Source: a bacterium (lineage in GTDB: Bacteria > Chlamydiota > Chlamydiia > Chlamydiales > SM23-39). Taken from it: a stretch of DNA of 7,814 bases. Positions 1-6,522 of this stretch are shown in pieces. Every line of letters starts with the position of its first letter. Position 1 is the first letter of the stretch. Location of the stretch: assembly GCA_021818045.1 (NCBI GenBank), contig JAKAFF010000055.1, positions 1 to 7,814 on the forward strand, in the 5' to 3' direction. A program made the position numbers and the translations under genes. Under the pieces are notes generated by a model, which searched no databases, was not told the origin of the DNA, and worked only from the letters and a program-made list of their open reading frames with translations.

Positions 1-599
1 GATCTTTCTTTGCCGCGGGAAATGGTATAAATGCGGTTGAGGTCGGCTCCATTTTTTACTAAAAAGGAACGGACAAAGCTGGAGCGTCTCATGCCGAGAG
101 CTTGGTTATAGCTCGCAGAGGCCCTTTCATCGCAGTGCCCTTCAATGACAAGGTATGTATTGGGGTTTTTCTTGAGGTAAGTCGCCAGTTGCATGAGCGC
201 TGAGACTTCGTTTTTGTCGCGCAAGATGTGTTCGTCTGTGTCGAAGTGGACGGAGCGGAATAGGGTGCGCAGAGCATCAGGAGCGGTATAAAAAGAGTCG
301 AGGTTTGGAATGCCAAATTGGCCAGGGATGCCGCGTGGTTGCGGGAGTGCAATATCGCTTGCTGCGAGCTGGCCCTTGAGGTCTGCATCGCTTAAAGGGA
401 TGAAATCCTCATCGTAGGGACCATAAAATTCTTCGTCTGAGGTGAGCATGCGCGATTCATATTCTTTGCCAAGGATCGTATCAACTCCTCTTTGCATATA
501 GCGTCCTGCTGTTTTGACGTCTTCCCATGTTTGATTGCTATTGCGAGAACAACTACTTGCTAAAAACAATAGGGCAATGAACGGGGCGATATAGCGCAT
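1..599 (-). CDS. pal: Peptidoglycan-associated lipoprotein Pal (OmpA-like), 3' end beyond the window
   Basis: This is the outer-membrane lipoprotein of the Tol-Pal envelope system, which binds peptidoglycan through an OmpA-like domain and is contacted by TolB. The first 199 codons are present, reading off the window edge. The signal peptide is short (MRYIAPFIALLFLASSC), with Cys17 the likely lipidation site; the lipobox is weak because the -3 position is Ala (A-S-S-C). Residues about 20-110 form a linker with a TAGRY motif near residue 30, which resembles Pal of environmental chlamydiae. The OmpA-like domain starts near residue 113 (FRSVHFDTD). It carries EGHCDER at 153-159 and, 15 residues after Asp157, Arg172; these match the Asp and Arg that hold diaminopimelate in OmpA-like domains. 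The usual GHTDERG/GHADERG here reads GHCDERA. By comparison with E. coli Pal, roughly 20-30 residues are missing. The ATG at 599 is chosen because AAGGAG lies 4 bases upstream. Identification is firm; the taxonomic reading is inference. Confidence 0.93.
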   Translation of the reverse strand, partial: MRYIAPFIALLFLASSCSRNSNQTWEDVKTAGRYMQRGVDTILGKEYESRMLTSDEEFYGPYDEDFIPLSDADLKGQLAASDIALPQPRGIPGQFGIPNLDSFYTAPDALRTLFRSVHFDTDEHILRDKNEVSALMQLATYLKKNPNTYLVIEGHCDERASASYNQALGMRRSSFVRSFLVKNGADLNRIYTISRGKER

Positions 600-603
600 A
601 GCA

Positions 604-609
604 CTCCTT
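604..609 (-). promoter_or_regulatory. Shine-Dalgarno site of pal
   Basis: AAGGAG lies 4 bases before the pal ATG and fixes that start. The bases just upstream can form a small hairpin (608-612 TTGGA with 621-625 TCCAA, 8-base loop) whose downstream arm on the mRNA shares two bases with this site. It might modestly affect access to the site, but it is too short to claim as a regulator. I saw no convincing promoter for pal. Confidence 0.75.
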
Positions 610-725
610 GGATGTACGATTCCAATTTAGCGCAAGCAACTATTTTTTGGCACAAATGAATTGAGAGGGGGGCTACAAAGTCGAGATTAGAGAACCTCTT
701 TCGAAACCCAGCTTCTGTTGATTTT

Positions 726-803
726 ATACCAATCGCAATAAATAACTTCATGCTTAAGCGCTTTTACGCGCTTAAATATGAAGTTATTTATTGTGATTGG
801 TAT
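726..803. repeat. 78-bp near-perfect palindrome (MITE-like element or long hairpin)
   Basis: Bases 726-761 pair with 768-803 around a 6-base loop (762-767). Of 36 positions, 33 are Watson-Crick pairs; the exceptions are 735/794, 752/777 and 753/776. The ends read ATACCAATC and GATTGGTAT, so the element can be drawn as CCAATC...GATTGG flanked by TA on both sides, as expected for insertion at a TA dinucleotide. Because TA is self-complementary, that flank could equally be part of the palindrome. It sits 33 bases after the MFS stop codon, where an operon terminator would be expected, but neither strand has a T-run after the stem. A transcript in either direction would fold into a very stable hairpin and might still slow polymerase or protect a 3' end. 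The structure is certain; its identity as a mobile element is inference. Confidence 0.85.
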
Positions 804-836
804 TAGGGTTCTTTTGAGCCGTTTTTCGAAAGTCTA

Positions 837-2048
837 TTATTTGGGGATCAATGGGTGTCTTAGCGCTTCTCTATATCTAAAAGCTAAAAGAAGGCTCGAA
901 AAAAAGGTTAATCCTGCTCCTAACGTAATGTGTAAATCATTCCCCGCGGCTAAGCTAATCCCTCCTAAGAGGGGCGCTATCACCAGAACCAGCGAAAATA
1001 TAGATTGTAAAACGCCCATGACCGTGCCTTGTTGCGATTTTTGAAATGTGTTCGAAAAAAATGCAATGGCGCTGGGACCTAGCAAAGCAAAACAAAATTG
1101 CTGCAAGGGAATAATAACCCAAAATAAGGGGTAACTTTTCCAGATCACAACCACAATAGTCAAAAGGCTTAATGCAAAACAAGAAGCAGTGATTAGGGGT
1201 AAACTTTGAAATTTTGCTAACAAGGGGTGAATCAAAATCGCTGAGCTGAGTATAGCCCAGATGGCGCCATAAGTGTAAAAAATGCCCACTTGAGACAAAG
1301 TGAATGCATATTCTGTAATCCAGTTTACGGACATAAATTGCCAATAGATGATCCACCCGGCCATAAATAGCAGCATCGCAACGAGCAGCCACTGAATTTT
1401 TTTACAACCCAAGACGAGCTGAATATCTTGTCGCAATGATTGCGTTTCGCTTTTGGAGCTGCGATCTTCTTTGTATAGGCTTGCGATGAGAAGCAAGTTG
1501 AAGAGCAATATCAGCGCTGCAACAAGAAATGGAAGCGTAATGGTTTTTTGAGAAAGCCCTCCTGCAGAGACCGGGCCTATTATCAGCCCAAGGCTGCTCG
1601 CGGCAGAGAGGAATGCAAAATTTTTGGCTTTCTCCTTGGGCTCGCTAATATTGGCAATGATGGAACTGATAACGACAGAACCTCCTGAACCTAAGCCGTT
1701 AAAGGCTCTGGCTACAAAAAGAATCGTTGGTGATCCGATATATAAAGAGAGAGCTGTTAGCAACTGGCTTACACAAAGAACAACAACACAGGCAAGCAAG
1801 ATCTTTTTTTTCCCTTTTTCATCGGCAAGTCTTCCAATAGCGGGACAGGTCAAAAAAGAGACTGCAGGGGCTAAGGCCAAAAGAAAACCTAATGTAAGTC
1901 CCTTGGCAATGCTGGAGTGCAAGTTGATGGAAATGAGCGAGTTTGGGTCATAGGTCACATAAGCGAAAGTTGGATATGAAATGCCAAGGCTTAGGCTGCT
2001 GATGAAAAAGAATAAGAGGAATGTATAAAAAGTAGATCGATTTGTCAT
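837..2048 (-). CDS. MFS multidrug/H+ antiporter (DHA1-like, 12 transmembrane helices)
   Basis: This is a 403-residue inner-membrane transporter of the major facilitator superfamily, with the length and motifs of the DHA1 drug/proton antiporters (TetA, Bcr and EmrD relatives). Motif A follows helix 2 as GRLADEKGKKKIL (about 72-84). The helix-4 motif is RAFNGLGSGG (114-123), with the conserved Arg. The helix-5 antiporter motif C reads GLIIGPVSAGG (154-164). A charged central loop near 191-219 separates the two six-helix halves. The chosen ATG at 2048 overlaps the stop of the upstream channel gene as ATGA and follows GGGAGG by 10 bases. An in-frame ATG at 2087 would add 13 non-membrane residues inside the upstream gene and is less likely. 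It is the last gene of the efflux operon. The substrate cannot be told from sequence; a drug, a metabolite or a siderophore-like molecule are all possible. The family call is solid and the role beside an RND pump is inference. Confidence 0.9.
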   Translation of the reverse strand: MTNRSTFYTFLLFFFISSLSLGISYPTFAYVTYDPNSLISINLHSSIAKGLTLGFLLALAPAVSFLTCPAIGRLADEKGKKKILLACVVVLCVSQLLTALSLYIGSPTILFVARAFNGLGSGGSVVISSIIANISEPKEKAKNFAFLSAASSLGLIIGPVSAGGLSQKTITLPFLVAALILLFNLLLIASLYKEDRSSKSETQSLRQDIQLVLGCKKIQWLLVAMLLFMAGWIIYWQFMSVNWITEYAFTLSQVGIFYTYGAIWAILSSAILIHPLLAKFQSLPLITASCFALSLLTIVVVIWKSYPLFWVIIPLQQFCFALLGPSAIAFFSNTFQKSQQGTVMGVLQSIFSLVLVIAPLLGGISLAAGNDLHITLGAGLTFFSSLLLAFRYREALRHPLIPK

Positions 2049-3463
2049 GGGAAAATGGCCTCCCATACTGGAGAGGGATCTGCGCATTTTTCACAATAAT
2101 CTGCTTCCACGTCCCATCCTTGTCCTAAAGCTGTATAGATATCGACTAGGGAAGCGAGGACAGTCCCTTGCGTAGTTTCTGCACTGAGCTCTACTGCAAA
2201 AAGGGTTTGCTGTGAGTTTTCTACGGTGAGATAATCGGTTTGGCCGTTGAAATATCTAAGTTTTGATAATCGAACGTATTCTTCCAAAGCGTTAATTTCT
2301 TTTTTTTGCACTTCTAGCACTTTTTGAGATGTTTGATAGTTGATAAATCCGTCGCTTACCTCTTGTAAAGCGTTTAGCACAGTTTGCTGGTAGGTATGTA
2401 GGTTAGCGAGAAAGAAAGCCTCTGTTTCATGCAACTGTCCGGTTAAGCTGCCGCCAGTGTAAATAGGCTCTAAAACTTCTAGTTGGGAGTTGAAAAAATT
2501 GTTTAAGTTGCGCAAGAGATTATGCAGTTGCAACGCCTCTTGTCCGTCGCGGCCTGTAATTAAAAATTGCGGCAGCAATTGTGCGCGCGCAACTCCGATT
2601 TGAGCATTTGCGGAGATGAGGTTTTGCTCGGCTTGCAAGATGTCGGGACGGTTGGCTAGAAGATCTGAGGGCAGTCCTGCTGGAATTTTTTCGGGAATCT
2701 GTAACTCTGCTAGCGATTTTCCGCGCGGAATCGGAGCAGGAGCAGCTCCCAACAAGATGCTGATCAAGTCCTCTTGCACGGGGATTAATCCTTCATAAGT
2801 TTTTACAAGTACTTGAGCATCTTCCATTTGCGCTTCTGCTTGCTTTAGATCCATCTCAGAGATGACGCCCGCTTCGAAGCGCAATTTGGCAATTTTCCAC
2901 ATATCGAAAAAGCTTTGGGATGTTTTTTGCGCAACTCGCAATTGATCATCGTATTGCAATAGCAAAATGTATCCCTTAGCCAAAGCGCTTACAATGGACA
3001 AAATCACATTGAAGCGGGAGTTGACTTGTGCCATGTAGCTGGCATGGGCCGCCTCAGCGGAAGATCGCAGCTTGCCCCAAAAATCAAGTTCGTAAGCCAG
3101 ATTGCCGAAGAGTTGAAAAAAGGAGTACACGGGAGGGGTGTTTGTTGGTAATTTATTGCGCTGTGCATCTGCTTGGACATTGATTTGGGGGAAAAGTTGA
3201 GAAAATGCGACTTGATATTTGGCGTAGTACTGGTTGACTGTGGCGGTAGCCGTTTGCAAATTTTGGTTATACTTTAAAGCCGTGCGGATCAATTCTGCAA
3301 GCACCGGATCTTGAAACTGCTCCCACCAAGCAAAATTCACATATTCAGAGATGTTTTCGGGGGCGAACCGATATGTCTCGGGGACTGCTGTTTCTGGTTG
3401 AGAGTAATGGGGTTTGACACTGCACGAAACCAAGAAAAGGGTGAAAAAAAGCTTTCGCATCAT
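2045..3463 (-). CDS. Outer-membrane efflux channel lipoprotein (OprM/NodT-type, TolC superfamily)
   Basis: This is a 472-residue outer-membrane factor that should form the trimeric exit duct of the tripartite pump. The signal peptide ends in a lipobox, LVSC, with Cys14 lipidated. The first family repeat starts at WWEQFQDPVLAELI (46-59), followed by the long helical region. The second repeat has LPSDLLANRPDILQAEQNL (264-282), then IGVARAQLLPQ (289-299), IYTGGSL (334-340) and ALQEVSDG (365-372), all characteristic of RND-associated lipoprotein channels. The family's usual end is reached at LGQGW (446-450). About 22 more residues follow, including C457-E-K-C460, an unusual CxxC tail. The start overlaps the pump gene's stop as ATGA; a second ATG follows immediately, so translation may begin one codon later. 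No strong ribosome binding site precedes it, which fits coupled translation. Its 3' end overlaps the MFS gene. Confidence 0.95.
   Translation of the reverse strand: MMRKLFFTLFLVSCSVKPHYSQPETAVPETYRFAPENISEYVNFAWWEQFQDPVLAELIRTALKYNQNLQTATATVNQYYAKYQVAFSQLFPQINVQADAQRNKLPTNTPPVYSFFQLFGNLAYELDFWGKLRSSAEAAHASYMAQVNSRFNVILSIVSALAKGYILLLQYDDQLRVAQKTSQSFFDMWKIAKLRFEAGVISEMDLKQAEAQMEDAQVLVKTYEGLIPVQEDLISILLGAAPAPIPRGKSLAELQIPEKIPAGLPSDLLANRPDILQAEQNLISANAQIGVARAQLLPQFLITGRDGQEALQLHNLLRNLNNFFNSQLEVLEPIYTGGSLTGQLHETEAFFLANLHTYQQTVLNALQEVSDGFINYQTSQKVLEVQKKEINALEEYVRLSKLRYFNGQTDYLTVENSQQTLFAVELSAETTQGTVLASLVDIYTALGQGWDVEADYCEKCADPSPVWEAIFP
2059..2064 (-). promoter_or_regulatory. Shine-Dalgarno-like site for the MFS gene
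   Basis: GGGAGG lies inside the end of the outer-membrane channel gene, 10 bases before the ATG at 2048. The alternative ATG at 2087 would place this site inside the coding region, so it supports the shorter protein. It is the best ribosome binding site at any of the three overlapping junctions. Confidence 0.55.
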
Positions 3464-6400
3464 GATTTTTCTCGTTCTATGATGCTAAAAAAGAAAGGAA
3501 GGAAAATCAAAGAGAGTAGAGTTGCGAAAAAAATCCCTCCTAAAATTCCCGTGCCTACGGAATGCTTGCTTGCTGCGCCAGCGCCAGAGCTCATTGCAAG
3601 AGGAAGCATTGCCAAAATAATCGTCAATGAAGTCATGACAATGGCTCGAAAGCGTAAAGCTGCCGCTTCTTTAGCGGCATCGAGCACGCTAGAGCCGGCC
3701 GTCTTTTTGAGCTTTGCATACTCGATAATCAAAATTCCGTTTTTGGCCGAAATGCCAATGGAGGCAATCAACCCGATTTGAAAGTATAGATCCATGGGCA
3801 AGCCTCTGACCCACACAGCTATGAGGGCGCCGACGACCCCGAAAGGGATTGCGAAAAAGACGCAAAGGGGCAGGATCCACCGCTCGTAAAGGGCCGCCAA
3901 GATGAAAAACAGCATTATCAACCCTCCCAACAGAGCAAAAATGACTGATCCTTGGATGGCCTTTGCCTCGAGTGCAAGTCCGCTCCACTGAAATGACATG
4001 CCAGGTAAAAGAGCCTTGTCTGCAATGTGTTCAAGTGTTTCAATCGCCGTGGTTGGAGAGGCAAGCGAGCCGGCAGTAATGCGGGCAGCGGGCGCTGCAT
4101 TAAAATGGGTGATTCTGGATTGCACGTGCCCAAATTTTGTTGTTACAAAAGACTTCAATGGGATCATTTCCCCATTTGACGAGGGGATAAATAAATTGCC
4201 GATGCTATCTGCAGAGTTGCGAAAACTAGGGTCTGCTTGCGCTATGACTCTGTAAGATTTTCCAAATTGTAAAAAATCGTTGATGTAGATGGATCCCATA
4301 AGCATTTGCAGTGTGTAAAACAATTGGTCAAGCTGCACTCCAAATGTCTTAGCCTTCAGGCGATCTACGGTTAAATGAAGTCCTAGCGAATCGGTAGAAA
4401 AATTCGTTCCTAAGAAGAAATAGTCTCCTGTTTTTTTGCCCTTCGCAATGATCTCGTCGACGACTTCTTTGAGTTGTTCAGGACTTGCGGCGCCTTGGTT
4501 CAGTACCCAAAGTTCGAGCAGTCCCATTGCGCTGATGCCTGGTATTGAAGGAGGATTCGCGACGTAAATTACGGCTTCAGGAATCTGGGATAATTTTGCG
4601 TTGAGAGTCTTTAAAATTTGAGTGGCTTGAAGAGAGGGGGCTTTTCTCAAGCTCCAATCGCTCAAACGCACATAGCATAGGCCAGAGTTTACTCCATTGC
4701 CTCCGGAGATGGTGACCACATCTTGAACCCCTGGCTGTGATATGGCAATCTGTTCGATTTGCGCGGAGACCTCTTGCGTGCGGGCTAGATTCGCCCCGTC
4801 TGGCAGTTCTGCGACGATGATGAGCGCTCCTTGATCCTCGTCTGGCATAAATCCTGCTTGTTGCATAAGAACGAGGGCCGGGATAGAGCAAAAAAGAGCC
4901 AAACAACATGCGCCTGCCCAAAGTTTGTTGTGCAACGTCCAGTCGACAATATACAAATACTTGTTTGTAAGTTTTCTGAAAAAATCATTGAATCGCACTG
5001 CAAATCGATTGGGTTTTTTTACAGTATGCAAAAGTTTGGCTGTCAGAACAGGGGTTAAAGTAATGGCCACAAATCCTGAAATGACAACTGAAATCACAAT
5101 GGTTACGGCAAATTGTTTGTAAAGCTGACCTACGATTCCCGACATAAAGGCAACGGGGAAAAAGACAGCTGCTAAAGCAAAGCAAATTGCAACAATGGGT
5201 CCCGACACTTCGTGCATGGTTTGAAGGACCGCCTCTTGAACCGGTAAATTTAATTGTTTCATTTTGTGGTCGACGCCCTCAACGACGACAATGGCATCAT
5301 CCACGACAATTCCGATTGCTAAAACAGTTCCGAAAAGGGTCAATGTATTGATTGAATAGCCCAAAAAATAAAGGCCTGTTGCTGTGCCAATTATCGAAAC
5401 AATCATAGTGATAATAGGGATAAAAGCTGCGCGAAAACTTTGTAGAAAACACAAAATTACCAAAGAAACTAATAACACGGCTTCTACAAGAGTTCGTATA
5501 ACTTCTAAAACTGAGTTTTTAATAAAACTCGTAGTGTCGTACGGAGTAGAGTAAGCGATTCCTGGAGGAAAAAATCGCGATAGTTCCTGGAGTTTTGCGT
5601 GGATTTCGGTAGCGGTTTGCAGAGCATTTGCGTTTGGCATTTTTGTGACTGAGATCAAAGTGCCTATTTTACCATTGAGTGTTGCGCTGGTGTCGTAACT
5701 TTGAGATCCCAATTCAATGTTTGCGATATCTTTAAGATAAATCATTGAACCATCTGTATTTGCTCTAATAATGATCTCTTCGAATTCTTTAGCATCCGTT
5801 AGTTGCCCAGGTGTTGTAACTGGGATGGTCAATTTTGTTTGTGGAGATGAAGGCTCTTGTCCTAACTGACCGACACTATATGTCGCATTTTGTTCTAAAA
5901 TTGCATTGCGAACGTCGGTTGGGGAGAGTCGAAACTGAGCGAGTCTATCTGGCTGCAGCCAAATCCGCATTGAATAGTCGGTGGCGTTCATAACAGATGC
6001 TGTGTTGACACTTGGGATTGATTGCAATTTTGGCACCATGTGAACGCTTGCATAATTTGTCAAAAAAGTGGCGTCGTAATAGCCTTTAGTATCTTGTATT
6101 CCAATGATTAAAAGTAGATCTGGGGAAAAGCTATCGATGCTGATGCCGGTTTTTCTGACTATTTCAGGCAGTCGGGAGGTGACCGCGTTCACTTTGCCTT
6201 GGATATCATAAAGTGCCTTATTGCGATCAGCACCTGGAGAAAAATAGGCAGTTAGCGACATTTGTCCAGGCGATTTACTAGTGGATACCGTATAAACCAG
6301 ATTGTCTACATTTGCGATAGCAGCTTCGATGATATTGGTGACAGATGCTGCAATGGCCTCTGCGTCCGCACCTGGATAGATGGCTCTAATGGTGACTTGG

Positions 6401-6522
6401 GGGGGAGAAAAATTGGGAAATCGTTCGACAGGGAGTTTTTTTAAGCAAATAAACCCCGCTAAAGTAATCATGATTGAAAATACAATGGAAAGAACCGGTC
6501 TTTTTAGCAAAAAACTGATCAT
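3460..6522 (-). CDS. RND efflux pump, inner-membrane subunit (HAE1 family, AcrB/MexF-like)
   Basis: This 1020-residue proton-driven pump captures substrates from the periplasm and outer leaflet and passes them to the channel. Length and layout match the HAE1 family: helix 1 near 8-28, a first periplasmic porter loop to about 335, helices 2-6 from about 340 to 495, a second large loop of about 556-855, then the last helices to 1013. All AcrB proton-relay residues have counterparts: Asp408 and Asp409 in GIVVDDAIVVVE, Lys927 in SAKNGILIIEYAK, and Arg957 and Thr964 in LRFRAIVMTS. Other family signatures are LPVERFPN (30-37), IYPGADA (48-54), DNLVYTVSTS (73-82) and GFMPDEDQG (557-565). It starts in a 4-base ATGA overlap with the adaptor gene and ends in another with the channel gene. 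No strong ribosome binding site is visible at its start, so expression probably depends on coupling. The substrate is not predictable. I see no frameshift or internal stop. Confidence 0.97.
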   Translation of the reverse strand: MISFLLKRPVLSIVFSIMITLAGFICLKKLPVERFPNFSPPQVTIRAIYPGADAEAIAASVTNIIEAAIANVDNLVYTVSTSKSPGQMSLTAYFSPGADRNKALYDIQGKVNAVTSRLPEIVRKTGISIDSFSPDLLLIIGIQDTKGYYDATFLTNYASVHMVPKLQSIPSVNTASVMNATDYSMRIWLQPDRLAQFRLSPTDVRNAILEQNATYSVGQLGQEPSSPQTKLTIPVTTPGQLTDAKEFEEIIIRANTDGSMIYLKDIANIELGSQSYDTSATLNGKIGTLISVTKMPNANALQTATEIHAKLQELSRFFPPGIAYSTPYDTTSFIKNSVLEVIRTLVEAVLLVSLVILCFLQSFRAAFIPIITMIVSIIGTATGLYFLGYSINTLTLFGTVLAIGIVVDDAIVVVEGVDHKMKQLNLPVQEAVLQTMHEVSGPIVAICFALAAVFFPVAFMSGIVGQLYKQFAVTIVISVVISGFVAITLTPVLTAKLLHTVKKPNRFAVRFNDFFRKLTNKYLYIVDWTLHNKLWAGACCLALFCSIPALVLMQQAGFMPDEDQGALIIVAELPDGANLARTQEVSAQIEQIAISQPGVQDVVTISGGNGVNSGLCYVRLSDWSLRKAPSLQATQILKTLNAKLSQIPEAVIYVANPPSIPGISAMGLLELWVLNQGAASPEQLKEVVDEIIAKGKKTGDYFFLGTNFSTDSLGLHLTVDRLKAKTFGVQLDQLFYTLQMLMGSIYINDFLQFGKSYRVIAQADPSFRNSADSIGNLFIPSSNGEMIPLKSFVTTKFGHVQSRITHFNAAPAARITAGSLASPTTAIETLEHIADKALLPGMSFQWSGLALEAKAIQGSVIFALLGGLIMLFFILAALYERWILPLCVFFAIPFGVVGALIAVWVRGLPMDLYFQIGLIASIGISAKNGILIIEYAKLKKTAGSSVLDAAKEAAALRFRAIVMTSLTIILAMLPLAMSSGAGAASKHSVGTGILGGIFFATLLSLIFLPFFFSIIEREKS

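Larger units (their letters stand above)
600..836. other. Intergenic region between the MFS gene and pal
   Basis: These 237 bases hold no gene I can support. They contain the pal ribosome binding site (604-609), a 78-base palindrome (726-803) and two copies of the 9-mer TTTCGAAAG in opposite orientation (698-706 and 824-832), placed almost symmetrically around the palindrome. The reading frames that start with ATG at the two palindrome arms both begin MKLFI(A/V)IGI only because the arms are inverted copies. No stem followed by a T-run, and no good -35/-10 pair, was found on either strand. Confidence 0.8.

Noticed and set aside
560..751. Minus-strand 63-codon frame beginning MKLFIAIGI
   Set aside because: Its start lies in the palindrome arm and its end overlaps pal in another frame. 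The likeness to the frame starting at 778 on the plus strand is only because both starts are inverted copies of the same repeat arm.
778..1044. Plus-strand 88-codon frame beginning MKLFIVIGI
   Set aside because: It runs antisense into the MFS gene, has no ribosome binding site and no recognisable protein features beyond the repeat-derived first residues.
2049..2087. Thirteen-residue N-terminal extension of the MFS protein from an ATG at 2087
   Set aside because: The ATG at 2048 makes the same ATGA overlap seen at the other two junctions and has GGGAGG 10 bases upstream; the extension lies wholly in the channel gene.
3311..3781. Plus-strand frame of 156 codons across the channel/pump junction
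   Set aside because: It lies antisense to two strongly supported genes and has no family resemblance; it is a shadow of the coding strand.
3689..3988. Minus-strand alternative frames inside the RND gene, for example the Arg-rich 99-codon frame
   Set aside because: The RND frame is continuous here with all family motifs, so these are out-of-frame readings rather than frameshift fragments.
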